64,000 nucleotides of DNA. It comes from Oscillospiraceae bacterium. Its GTDB lineage: Bacteria > Bacillota > Clostridia > Oscillospirales > Oscillospiraceae. Every line of letters begins with the position of its first letter. The stretch's first letter is position 1. Below the pieces are notes generated by a model. It ran no database searches, was not told the DNA's origin, and saw only the letters and a list, made by a program, of their open reading frames with translations. Below, in pieces: positions 34,728 to 44,300 of this stretch. Location of the stretch: positions 1 through 64,000 of the forward strand of contig JAFSAP010000001.1 in NCBI GenBank assembly GCA_017440925.1, given 5' to 3'. Made by a program: the position numbers and the translations under genes.

Positions 34728-36149
34728 ATGGGTGGTTTCTTCGGGGCTGTTTCCCGTAAAAACTGCAAATACGATGTTTTCTTTGGTACGGACTACCATT
34801 CCCACCTGGGTACCAAGCGGGGCGGTATGGCCATGTACGATCCTGCAAAGGGCTTCCAGCGTCAGATCCACAACATCGAAAACACCCCTTTCCGCACCAA
34901 ATTTGAGCGGGACATGCTGGAGATGAACGGCCAGGCCGGTCTGGGCTGCATTTCCGATACCGATCCCCAGCCCCTGCTGGTCCGCAGCCACTTGGGCATG
35001 TTCGCCATCTCCACCGTGGGCATCGTCACCAATGCCGAAAAGTTGGTGGCGGACACCTTCTCCGGCCCCGGCCATTATTTCATGGCCATGTCCTCCGGCA
35101 AGGTCAATACCAACGAGCTGATCGCTGCCCTCATCAACCGCTGCGACAATCTGGTGGACGGCATCCGCTACGCCCAGAGCGTGGTGGAAGGCTCCATCAC
35201 CATTCTGCTGCTGACAGAGGACGGTATCATCGCCGCCCGTGACAAGCTGGGCCGTCTGCCCATCGTTGTGGGCCAGAAGGAAGAGGGCTGCTGTGTTTCC
35301 ATGGAGTCCTTCGCCTGCCAGAAGCTGGGCTACACCCCCTGCTACAACCTGGGCCCCGGCGAGATCGTCAAAATCACCGCAGACGGCTATGAGCAGCTGT
35401 CCGCCCCCGGCGACAAAATGAAGATCTGCGCTTTCCTGTGGACTTACTACGGTTATCCCAATTCCAATTATGAAGGCAAAAATGTGGAGGTCATGCGCTG
35501 CCGCAACGGCGAGATCATGGCCCGGGACGAACTGGCCAACGGCACCTTCCCCGATGTGGACTACGTTGCCGGTGTGCCCGATTCCGGTCTGCCCCACGCC
35601 ATCGGCTATGCCAACCACACCCACAAGACCTTTGCCCGGCCCTTCGTTAAGTACACCCCCACCTGGGCCCGTTCCTTTACCCCCTCCAACCAGGAGATGC
35701 GCAACCTGGTGGCAGAAATGAAGCAGATTCCTGTACCTGAGCTGATCGAGGGCAAGAAGCTGCTGCTGGTGGACGATTCCATCGTCCGCGGCACCCAGCT
35801 CCACGAAACCGTGGAATTCCTGTATAAGTCCGGCGCCAAGGAAGTACATATGCGCTCTGCCTGTCCCCCCATCATGTATAGCTGCAAGTACCTGAACTTC
35901 TCCCGCAGCAATTCCGACATGGACCTGCTGGCACGCCGCACCATCCAGCGGCTGGAGGGTGAAATGGGTCAGCAGCATGTGGCAGAATACGCCGATGCCA
36001 AAACCGAGCGGGGCCAGTGCATGCTGAAGGCCATCTGCGAGGAGATGGGCTTCGACTCCCTGGGCTACCAGAGTCTGGACGGTCTGCTGGAAGCCATCGG
36101 TCTGGACCGGGATAAGGTCTGCACTTACTGCTGGACCGGCGAAGAATAA
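34728..36149 (+). CDS. purF: PurF-family amidophosphoribosyltransferase lacking the catalytic cysteine
   Basis: 473 residues. Overall layout is PurF: N-terminal Ntn-hydrolase fold (HSHLGTKRGGMAMY, GHYFMAMSSGKV) and C-terminal phosphoribosyltransferase with LLVDDSIVRGTQ at about 342-353. However the N-terminus reads MGGFFGAV, where classical enzymes have MCG...: the nucleophilic cysteine exposed after Met removal is Gly. There is no propeptide. The protein may use free ammonia, get it from another subunit, or have another role. The start is supported by AAGGAGG 11 nt upstream. Sits in the purine operon between purC and purM. Confidence 0.88.
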   Translation: MGGFFGAVSRKNCKYDVFFGTDYHSHLGTKRGGMAMYDPAKGFQRQIHNIENTPFRTKFERDMLEMNGQAGLGCISDTDPQPLLVRSHLGMFAISTVGIVTNAEKLVADTFSGPGHYFMAMSSGKVNTNELIAALINRCDNLVDGIRYAQSVVEGSITILLLTEDGIIAARDKLGRLPIVVGQKEEGCCVSMESFACQKLGYTPCYNLGPGEIVKITADGYEQLSAPGDKMKICAFLWTYYGYPNSNYEGKNVEVMRCRNGEIMARDELANGTFPDVDYVAGVPDSGLPHAIGYANHTHKTFARPFVKYTPTWARSFTPSNQEMRNLVAEMKQIPVPELIEGKKLLLVDDSIVRGTQLHETVEFLYKSGAKEVHMRSACPPIMYSCKYLNFSRSNSDMDLLARRTIQRLEGEMGQQHVAEYADAKTERGQCMLKAICEEMGFDSLGYQSLDGLLEAIGLDRDKVCTYCWTGEE

Positions 36150-36205
36150 GCCGATCCCCAATCTGATCTCATAAAAATACAACTCTGAAAAGGAGCTACA
36201 TAGAA

Positions 36206-37255
36206 ATGGATCACAAGAATTCCTATTCCGCCAGCTACGCAGCTGCAGGTGTTGACATCACTGCCGGATACCGTGCTGTGGAGCTGATGAAGAAGCATGT
36301 TGCCCGCACCCGGAATGAAGGCTGCCTGGATGATGTGGGTGGCTTCGGCGGCTGCTTCGGTCTGCCCATTGCAGGCATGGAAGAGCCCGTTCTGGTTTCC
36401 GGCACTGACGGCTGCGGCACCAAGGTGAAGCTGGCCATTCTCATGGACAAGCACAACACCATCGGCATCGATGCCGTTGCCATGTGCGTCAACGATATCA
36501 TCTGTGTGGGTGCAAAGCCCCTGTTCTTCCTGGACTACATCGCCTGCGGCAAGAATATCCCCGAGAAGATCGCCGAGATCGTCGGCGGCGTGGCAGAGGG
36601 CTGTGTCCAGTCCGGCGCTGCCCTCATCGGCGGCGAAACCGCTGAGCATCCCGGCATGATGCCTGTGGAAGATTACGATCTCGCCGGCTTCGCTGTGGGT
36701 ATCGTGGACAAGAAGAAGATCCTGGATAATTCCAAGATGGCTGTGGGTGACGTTGTCATCGCCCTGCCCTCCACCGGTATCCACTCCAACGGCTTCTCCC
36801 TGTGCCGCAAGGTCTTCGACATCGACAACAACAATCCCGAGCTGTACATTCCCCGCGAAGAGCTGGACGGCAAGACCATCGCCGAAGCTCTGCTGGTTCC
36901 CACCAAGATCTATGTTAAGCCTGTTCTGGCTCTGCTGGAGAAGGTCAATGTCAAGGGCATCAGCCACATCACCGGCGGCGGCTTCTACGAGAACATTCCC
37001 CGCTCCATCCCCGACGGTCTGTGCGCCAAGATCGACAAGAGCGCCATCAAGGTTCTGCCCATCTTCGACGTAATTGCGGCTTGGGGCAACATCCCCGAGC
37101 GTGACATGTACAACACCTACAACATGGGTGTCGGCATGAGCATCGTGGTTCCCGCTGCCGAGGTCGAACTGTCTCTGAACATTCTGAAGGACAACGGCAT
37201 CGACGCTTACGTCATCGGCCAGATCATCGAGGGCGAAGAAAAGGTGATCCTGTAA
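36206..37255 (+). CDS. purM: AIR synthetase PurM
   Basis: 349 residues. SGTDGCGTKVKLA, DAVAMCVNDI, GGETAEHPGM and ITGGGFYENIPR are the family signatures. It closes FGAM to AIR using ATP. AAAGGAG precedes ATG; stop overlaps purN as TAATG. Confidence 0.97.
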   Translation: MDHKNSYSASYAAAGVDITAGYRAVELMKKHVARTRNEGCLDDVGGFGGCFGLPIAGMEEPVLVSGTDGCGTKVKLAILMDKHNTIGIDAVAMCVNDIICVGAKPLFFLDYIACGKNIPEKIAEIVGGVAEGCVQSGAALIGGETAEHPGMMPVEDYDLAGFAVGIVDKKKILDNSKMAVGDVVIALPSTGIHSNGFSLCRKVFDIDNNNPELYIPREELDGKTIAEALLVPTKIYVKPVLALLEKVNVKGISHITGGGFYENIPRSIPDGLCAKIDKSAIKVLPIFDVIAAWGNIPERDMYNTYNMGVGMSIVVPAAEVELSLNILKDNGIDAYVIGQIIEGEEKVIL

Positions 37256-37848
37256 TGAAGAAGAGAATTGCGGTTCTGGTATCCGGCGGCGGCACCAACC
37301 TGCAGGCTCTGCTGGAGGCAGAGGAAGCTGGTAAAATCCCTCACGGCGAGATCGCCATGGTCATTTCCAACAACCCCAATGCCTACGCCCTGGAACGGGC
37401 AAAGAACTTCGGCGTTCCCGCTGCCTGCATCAACAAAAAGGAGCTGGGTTCCCAAGCTGCCTTTGAAGCACAGCTCCAGGCTGTGCTGGAGCGCAACGGC
37501 ACCGACCTCATCATTCTGGCAGGCTTCATGTGCATCCTGTCCGAGAACTTCACCAGCAAGTGGCCCAAGCGGATCATCAATGTGCATCCCGCACTGATCC
37601 CCAGCTTCTGCGGCGAAGGCTACTACGGACTGCGGGTACACCAGGCTGCCCTGGATTACGGTGTGAAGGTCACCGGCGCTACTGTACATTTTGTCAATGA
37701 GATCCCCGACGGCGGCGAGATCATCGCTCAGAAGGCCGTCTATATCGAAGAAGGCGACACCCCCGAAATTCTGCAGCGCCGGGTTATGGAGCAGGCCGAA
37801 TGGATCCTGCTGCCGGAAGCTGCTGAAAAGGTCTGCGCTTCTCTGTAA
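37255..37848 (+). CDS. purN: GAR transformylase PurN
   Basis: 197 residues. VSGGGTNLQALL, the catalytic Asn/His pattern in INVHPALIPSFCG, and HFVNEIPDGGEII. It formylates GAR with 10-formyl-THF. Confidence 0.96.
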   Translation: MKKRIAVLVSGGGTNLQALLEAEEAGKIPHGEIAMVISNNPNAYALERAKNFGVPAACINKKELGSQAAFEAQLQAVLERNGTDLIILAGFMCILSENFTSKWPKRIINVHPALIPSFCGEGYYGLRVHQAALDYGVKVTGATVHFVNEIPDGGEIIAQKAVYIEEGDTPEILQRRVMEQAEWILLPEAAEKVCASL

Positions 37849-37975
37849 AAGCCTTCCCCTTGAGGGGAAGGTGGCTCGCCGAAGGCGAGACGGATGAGGT
37901 GTTTCCCCATTCTCTTATCCACCTCATCAGTCAGCTTCGCTGACAGCTTCTCCTCAAGGAGAAGCCTTGTGTTCT
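37849..37975 (+). repeat. Dispersed palindromic element, copy 2 (purN downstream)
   Basis: Begins AAAGCCTTCCCCTTGAGGGG and ends GCTTCTCCTCAAGGAGAAGC, with CACCTCATCAGTCAGCTTCG in between, matching the copy at 24890. It is shorter by about 70 bp in the centre. It lies inside the purine operon on the same strand as the other copy relative to transcription. Confidence 0.87.
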
Positions 37976-37996
37976 CAAAATAAGGAGGATATACCA

Positions 37997-38710
37997 ATGA
38001 ACGTTTATGAAATCAAGTCCATGGCTGAGCGCCTGGACGGCAATACCTATCCCGGCCGCGGCATCGTCCTGGGCGTTACCGAGGATGGCAAGCAGGCTGT
38101 AGCTGCCTACTTCATCATGGGCCGCTCCGTCAACTCCCGCAACCGTGTCTTCATCCAGGAGAAGGACGGTATCCGTACCGAGGCCCACGATCCCGCTCTC
38201 ATGAAGGATCCCCACCTCATCATCTACCATCCCGTCCGGGAACTGGGCAACGGTCTGATCGTTACCAACGGTGACCAGACTGACACCATCTGGGAGTTCG
38301 CTGCCCGTGGCGAAAGCTGGGAAGCTGCCCTGCGGACCCGCCAGTTTGAAGACGACGGCCCCAACTGGACTCCCCGTATCTCCGGCCTGCAGGCTGGTGA
38401 CGGCTCCTACAAGATGTCCATTCTGAAGGCTGCCGATCCCGAAGGCAATGCCTGCGCCCGCTTCTTCTGGGAGTACCCCGCCACTGCCGGTCTGGGCCAC
38501 TTCCTGCATACCTATGTCTGCGATGGCACCCCCGTGATCCCCACCTTCCAGGGTGAGCCCGAGCGTGTCTCCATTCCTGCTGACATCGATGCATTCACCA
38601 ATGAACTGTGGACCAACCTGGACGAGAACAACAAGATCTCCCTGTTCGTCCGTTACACCGATATCGCCACCGGCGAATATGAGCAGCGGATCATCAACAA
38701 GCACTGCTAA
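37997..38710 (+). CDS. Archaeal-type IMP cyclohydrolase (PurO-like)
   Basis: 237 residues. NTYPGRGIVLGV, YFIMGRSVNSRNRVF and DPHLIIYHPVRELGN match the IMP_cyclohyd (PurO) family, not the MGS-like domain of PurH. It closes FAICAR to IMP, the last step. It replaces the missing N-terminal domain of PurH next to a free-standing AICAR transformylase. AAGGAGG precedes the ATG. Confidence 0.9.
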   Translation: MNVYEIKSMAERLDGNTYPGRGIVLGVTEDGKQAVAAYFIMGRSVNSRNRVFIQEKDGIRTEAHDPALMKDPHLIIYHPVRELGNGLIVTNGDQTDTIWEFAARGESWEAALRTRQFEDDGPNWTPRISGLQAGDGSYKMSILKAADPEGNACARFFWEYPATAGLGHFLHTYVCDGTPVIPTFQGEPERVSIPADIDAFTNELWTNLDENNKISLFVRYTDIATGEYEQRIINKHC

Positions 38711-38729
38711 TAAAGGAGTTTAAAGAGAA

Positions 38730-39914
38730 ATGAAGAATTTTGAGCTGAAGTATGGCTGCAACCCCAACCAGAAGCCCGCTTCCCTGTATATGCATGACGG
38801 CAGCGATCTGCCCATCACCATTCTCAACGGCCGCCCCGGCTACATCAATTTCATGGACGCACTGAACTCCTGGCAGCTGGTCAAGGAACTGAAGGAAGCC
38901 ACCGGGCTTAGCTGTGCAACCTCTTTCAAGCATGTCTCCCCCACCTCCGCCGCTGTTGGCAAGCCCCTGCCCATCGAGCTGAAGAAGGCCTGCTTTGTGG
39001 AGGATGTGGAAGGCCTGGACGAGAACCCCCTGGCCTGCGCATACGTCCGCGCCCGTGGCGCCGACCGTCTGTGCTCCTTCGGCGACTGGGTGGCTCTGTC
39101 CGACGTCTGCGACGAAATGACTGCCAAGCTGATCCAGCCCGAAGTTTCCGACGGTGTCATCGCTCCCGGCTACACCGAGGAAGCTCTGGCCATTCTGAAG
39201 TCCAAGCGCAAGGGCGGCTACAACGTCGTTGCCATTGACCCCAACTATGTTCCTGCTGAACAGGAGCACAAGCAGATCTTCGGCATCACCTTTGAGCAGG
39301 GCCGCAACAACTTTAAGATCGGCGAACACCTGCTGCAGAACATTGTTACTGCCAACAAGGAACTGCCCGAGAGCGCAAAGATCGACCTGATCGTTTCTCT
39401 GATCACTCTGAAGTACACCCAGTCCAACTCCGTCTGCTTCGCTTACGACGGCCAGGCCATCGGTGTCGGCGCCGGCCAGCAGTCCAGAGTTCACTGCGTC
39501 CGTCTGGCTGGCGGCAAGGCTGACACCTGGTTCCTGCGCCAGCATCCCAAGACCCTGAATCTGCCCTTCCGCGCTGATCTGGGCCGTCCCGGCCGTGACA
39601 ACGTCATCGACGGCTACATCAACGGCAACGAAGAAGATGTCTGCGCTGAGGGCATCTGGCAGAACTACTTCACCGAGCGTCCCGAGCCTCTGACCGCAGA
39701 GGAAAAGCGGGCATGGCTGGATTCCCGGGATGCTGTTGCCCTGGGCAGTGATGCCTTCTTCCCCTTCCCCGACTCTGTCAAGCGCGGCGTTGCCTCCGGT
39801 GTCAAGTACATCGCTGAGCCCGGCGGCTCCATCCGTGATGACCTGGTTATCGAAGAGTGCGACAAGAACGGCATCGTCATGGCCTTCACCGGTATGCGTC
39901 TGTTCCACCACTAA
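38730..39914 (+). CDS. Stand-alone AICAR transformylase (PurH C-terminal domain type)
   Basis: 394 residues. LKYGCNPNQKPA at the start and SFKHVSPTSAAVG (catalytic Lys-His), SNSVCFAYDGQAIGVGAGQQSR and FFPFPDSV later are AICAR formyltransferase motifs. The cyclohydrolase domain of bifunctional PurH is absent. It formylates AICAR with 10-formyl-THF. AAAGGAG lies upstream; 19 bp after the PurO-like gene. Confidence 0.94.
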   Translation: MKNFELKYGCNPNQKPASLYMHDGSDLPITILNGRPGYINFMDALNSWQLVKELKEATGLSCATSFKHVSPTSAAVGKPLPIELKKACFVEDVEGLDENPLACAYVRARGADRLCSFGDWVALSDVCDEMTAKLIQPEVSDGVIAPGYTEEALAILKSKRKGGYNVVAIDPNYVPAEQEHKQIFGITFEQGRNNFKIGEHLLQNIVTANKELPESAKIDLIVSLITLKYTQSNSVCFAYDGQAIGVGAGQQSRVHCVRLAGGKADTWFLRQHPKTLNLPFRADLGRPGRDNVIDGYINGNEEDVCAEGIWQNYFTERPEPLTAEEKRAWLDSRDAVALGSDAFFPFPDSVKRGVASGVKYIAEPGGSIRDDLVIEECDKNGIVMAFTGMRLFHH

Positions 39915-40001
39915 GATTTCACCTCAGGGGACAGCCCAAAAGGGCTGCCCCCTGTCGGTGCGTTTTGAGAGACCCCAAAAACACCTATTTAGGAGTATTA
40001 T

Positions 40002-41267
40002 ATGAAGCTTTTAGTTGTCGGCGGTGGTGGCCGTGAGCACACCATCATCCGCTATCTGAAGAAGAATCCGGAAGTTGAAACCATTTTTGCTTGCCCCGGC
40101 AACGGCGGCATGGCAGAAGAAGCTGTCTGCACCGGCATCGGTGCCACCGATATTGAAAAGATCGTGGCTTTTGCAGTAGAGAACGCCATTGACTATGCCG
40201 TGGTTGCTCCCGACGATCCTTTGGTCTTAGGCTGCGTGGACGCTCTGAATGAAAAGGGCATCCCCTGCTTCGGCCCCAAGGCAAACGCTGCCATTATCGA
40301 GGGCAGTAAGGTCTTTTCCAAGAATTTGATGAAGAAGTACGGCATCCCCACTGCCCAGTACGAAGTATTTGAGGACATGGAAGCTGCCCTCCGCTATCTG
40401 GAAACTGCTCCTATCCCCACCGTGGTCAAGGCTGACGGTCTGGCACTGGGCAAGGGCGTTATCATCGCCATGACCCGGGACGAGGCCAAGGCTGCTGTCC
40501 GGGACATGATGGAAGGTGGCATCTTCGGCAAGTCCGGCAGCCGTGTTGTCATCGAAGAGTTCCTCACCGGTCCCGAGGTTTCCGTCCTGGCCTTTACTGA
40601 CGGCAAGGTGGTCAAGCCCATGGTTTCCTCCATGGACCATAAGCGCGTTGGCGACAATGACACCGGTCTCAACACCGGCGGCATGGGCACCATCGCCCCC
40701 AATCCCTACTACACCGAGGCCATTGCTGAGGAGTGCATGAATACCATCTTCCTGCCCACCATTAACGCCATGAATGCCGAGGGCCGCACCTTCCAGGGCT
40801 GCCTGTACTACGGTCTGATGCTGACGCCCAATGGCCCCAAGGTCATTGAGTACAACTGCCGCTTCGGTGATCCCGAGACCCAGGTCGTCCTGCCTCTGCT
40901 GGAAAGCGACCTGCTGACCATTATGCGCTCCTGCACCAATGGCACTCTGGCAGAAACTGAGGTCAAGTTTGCCGATAAGCACGCATGCTGCGTCATTCTT
41001 GCCTCCAACGGCTATCCCCAGTCCTACAAGAAGGGCTTCGAGATCACCATGACAGAAGAAGCCAAGGCACACACCTTCGTGGCTGGCGGCGCCCTCAAGG
41101 ATGGCAAGCTGGTCACCTCCGGCGGCCGTGTCACCGGCACCACCGCCATTGCCGGTTCTCTGGAAGAAGCCATCAAGGAGGCTTACCGCATCTCTGACGG
41201 CGTGCAGTTCGAAGGCGCTTACCGCCGCTCTGACATCGGTCAGCGCGCTCTGCAGGCCCTGAAATAA
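40002..41267 (+). CDS. purD: Phosphoribosylamine-glycine ligase PurD
   Basis: 421 residues. MKLLVVGGGGREHTI, ATP-grasp segments PTVVKADGLALGKGV and FNCRFGDPETQ-like YNCRFGDPETQVV. It ligates glycine to phosphoribosylamine. Confidence 0.97.
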   Translation: MKLLVVGGGGREHTIIRYLKKNPEVETIFACPGNGGMAEEAVCTGIGATDIEKIVAFAVENAIDYAVVAPDDPLVLGCVDALNEKGIPCFGPKANAAIIEGSKVFSKNLMKKYGIPTAQYEVFEDMEAALRYLETAPIPTVVKADGLALGKGVIIAMTRDEAKAAVRDMMEGGIFGKSGSRVVIEEFLTGPEVSVLAFTDGKVVKPMVSSMDHKRVGDNDTGLNTGGMGTIAPNPYYTEAIAEECMNTIFLPTINAMNAEGRTFQGCLYYGLMLTPNGPKVIEYNCRFGDPETQVVLPLLESDLLTIMRSCTNGTLAETEVKFADKHACCVILASNGYPQSYKKGFEITMTEEAKAHTFVAGGALKDGKLVTSGGRVTGTTAIAGSLEEAIKEAYRISDGVQFEGAYRRSDIGQRALQALK

Positions 41268-41302
41268 AGACAAATAACGAGACATAGGAGGAATTTAATC
41301 CC

Positions 41303-44300
41303 ATGGTTTATCGCGTATATGTTGAGAAAAAGAAGGGACAGACCCACGAAGCTGACAGCCTCCTGCATGAGATCCAGGACTTCCTGCAAATCGATAGCCT
41401 GGAAGCTGTTCGCGTGCTGAACCGCTACGACGCAGAAAACATTGAAGAAAGCCTCTTCACCTATTGCATCAACACTGTCTTCTCCGAGCCCCAGGTTGAC
41501 AACGTCAGCTACGAAGTTCCCACCGGCGACGTGGTCTTTGCTGTAGAGCCCCTGCCCGGTCAGTACGACCAGAGAGCTGACTCCGCCGCACAGTGCATCC
41601 AGATTATTTCCCAGGGCGACCGCCCCACCATTCGCACCGCCAAGGTCTACGTCCTCACCGGCGATCTGACCGCGGAAGCCATCGCTGCCATCAAGAAGCA
41701 CGTCATCAACGCTGTGGAAAGCCGGGAAGCTTCCCTGGAGACCTATGAAACTCTGGCTGTGGAATACGCCATTCCCGAGACCGTCGCCACCATCGATGGC
41801 TTCATCACCATGGACGAAGCAGCTCTGGCAGAATTGCTGGACAAGCTGGGCCTTGCCATGGATCTGGATGACCTCAAGTTCCTGCAGAACTACTTTGCCA
41901 GCGAGGAGCACCGGGATCCCACCATCACCGAGATCCGCGTGGTTGACACCTATTGGTCCGACCACTGCCGTCATACTACCTTCTCCACCCACCTGGACAA
42001 TATCCGTATCCACGACGCCGATGTGCAGGAAGCCTACAACCGTTACCTGGCCGCCCGTGTGGAAGTTTACGGTGAAGAAAAGGCAGCGAAGCGTCCCCAG
42101 ACCCTGATGGACATTGCCACCATCGGCACCAAGACCCTCAAGAAGCGGGGCCTGCTGCCCGAACTGGACGAAAGCGAAGAGATCAACGCCTGCTCCATCC
42201 ATGTCACCGCCACCGTCAACGGCGAGGATCAGGACTGGCTGCTGATGTTCAAGAACGAGACCCACAACCATCCCACCGAAATTGAGCCCTTCGGCGGCGC
42301 TGCCACCTGTATCGGCGGCTGCATCCGCGATCCCCTGTCCGGCCGCGCCTATGTCCACCAGGCCATGCGCGTCACTGGTGCAGGCGACCCCAGAAAGTCC
42401 CTCAGTGAGACCCTTCCCGGCAAGCTGCCCCAGAGAAAGCTGTGCCAGACTGCCGCAGCCGGTTACTCCTCCTACGGCAACCAGATCGGCCTGGCCACCG
42501 GCCATGTTGCCGAACTGTACCACGAAGGCTTTATCGCCAAGCGTCTGGAGTGCGGCGCTGTTGTGGCTGCCGCTCCTGCCTACAATGTCCGCCGGGAACG
42601 TCCCGATGCCGGCGACGTCATCATCCTGCTGGGCGGCCGTACCGGCCGTGACGGTATCGGCGGTGCCACCGGTTCCTCCAAGAGCCACAACCTGAAGTCT
42701 CTGACCACCATGGCTTCCGAAGTTCAGAAGGGTAATGCACCCGAAGAACGTAAGATCCAGCGTCTGTTCCGTGACCCCAAGGTCACCCGTCTGATCAAGC
42801 GCTGCAACGACTTCGGTGCAGGCGGTGTTTCCGTTGCCATCGGCGAGCTGGCTGACGGTCTGCGGATCGACCTGGATGCCGTCCGCAAGAAGTACGACGG
42901 TCTGGATGGCACCGAGCTGGCCATCTCTGAATCCCAGGAGCGTATGGCTGTTGTGGTGGAAGCCAAGGATGCTGACCAGTTCATCGCCTACGCCCAGGAA
43001 GAAAACCTGGAAGCCTACCGCGTGGCCGTTGTCACCGAGGAAGCCCGGATGGTCATGACCTGGAAGGGCAAGGAAATCGCCAACCTGTCCCGCGACTTTT
43101 TGAACACCAACGGCGCCGTGAAGCACGCCGCCATCGATGTTGCTGACCGCAAGGCTCCCGTCGGTTGCTGCTGCAGCGGCGACCTGCGCAGTATTGCCTC
43201 CAATCTGAAGTTCGCTTCCCAGCGTGGTCTGGTGGAGCGCTTCGATGCCACCATCGGTGCCGGCTCCGTGCTGATGCCCTTCGGCGGTAAGAAGCAGGCT
43301 ACCCCCACCCAGGCTATGGCTGCCAAGCTGCCTGTCCTGCCCGGTGAAGTAACCGACCAGGCCAGCCTGTTCGCCTGGGGCTGCGATCCCGACCTGCTGT
43401 CTGCTGATCCCTATGTGGGCGCACAGGCCAGCATCATCTCCTCTGTAGCCAAGGTGGTTGCTGCCGGCGGCGACTACAAGAAGGTCTATCTGACCCTGCA
43501 GGAGTTCTTCGAGAAGCTGAAGACTGAGCCCGCCCGCTGGGGCAAGCCTTTCCAGGCACTGCTGGGCGCTCTGGAGGCACAGCTGGGTCTGAACGCCGCT
43601 GCCATCGGCGGCAAGGACTCCATGTCCGGCACCTTCCTGGACAAGGATGTGCCCCCCACCCTGATCTCCTTCGCCATCGCTCCTCTGAAGGACAGCGAGG
43701 TCATTTCCAACGAATTTAAGGCAGCCGGCCATCCCGTCTACCTGTTCAAGGCAAATGCCATGAATGACTACGAAGGTCTGAAGGCTGCCTGGGATCAGTT
43801 CCATGCTCTGTGCCAGGCCGGTAAGGTCAAGGCTGCCTGGGCTGTGGACGGCGGCGGTATTGCCGAGGCTGTTATGAAGATGTCCTTCGGTAACGCCATC
43901 GGCTTCAAGGCTGACCCCAATGCTGCTCTGAGCTATGGCGCCGCCTACGGCCAGATCCTTGCCGAACTGACCGAGGAGATCGAAGGTGCTGAGCGCATCG
44001 GCTGGACCACCGCTGATGAAACCATCACCTATGGCAACGAGACTGTTTCCATCGAAGAGCTGTACAAGCTGAATACTGCAGTTCTGGAGAACGTCTATCC
44101 CACCGAGACTGTGGAAACCAAGGACGAGATCCCCGCCTTCTCCTACGAAGGCACCGTCTCCCTGGCTCCTGCCATCAAGGTTGCCAAGCCCAAGGTTCTG
44201 ATCCCCGTATTCCCCGGCACCAACTGCGAATTCGACTCCGCCCGTGCTGTCATGGCTGCCGGCGCTGATGCTGAGATTGCTGTTATCCGCAACCTGACCG

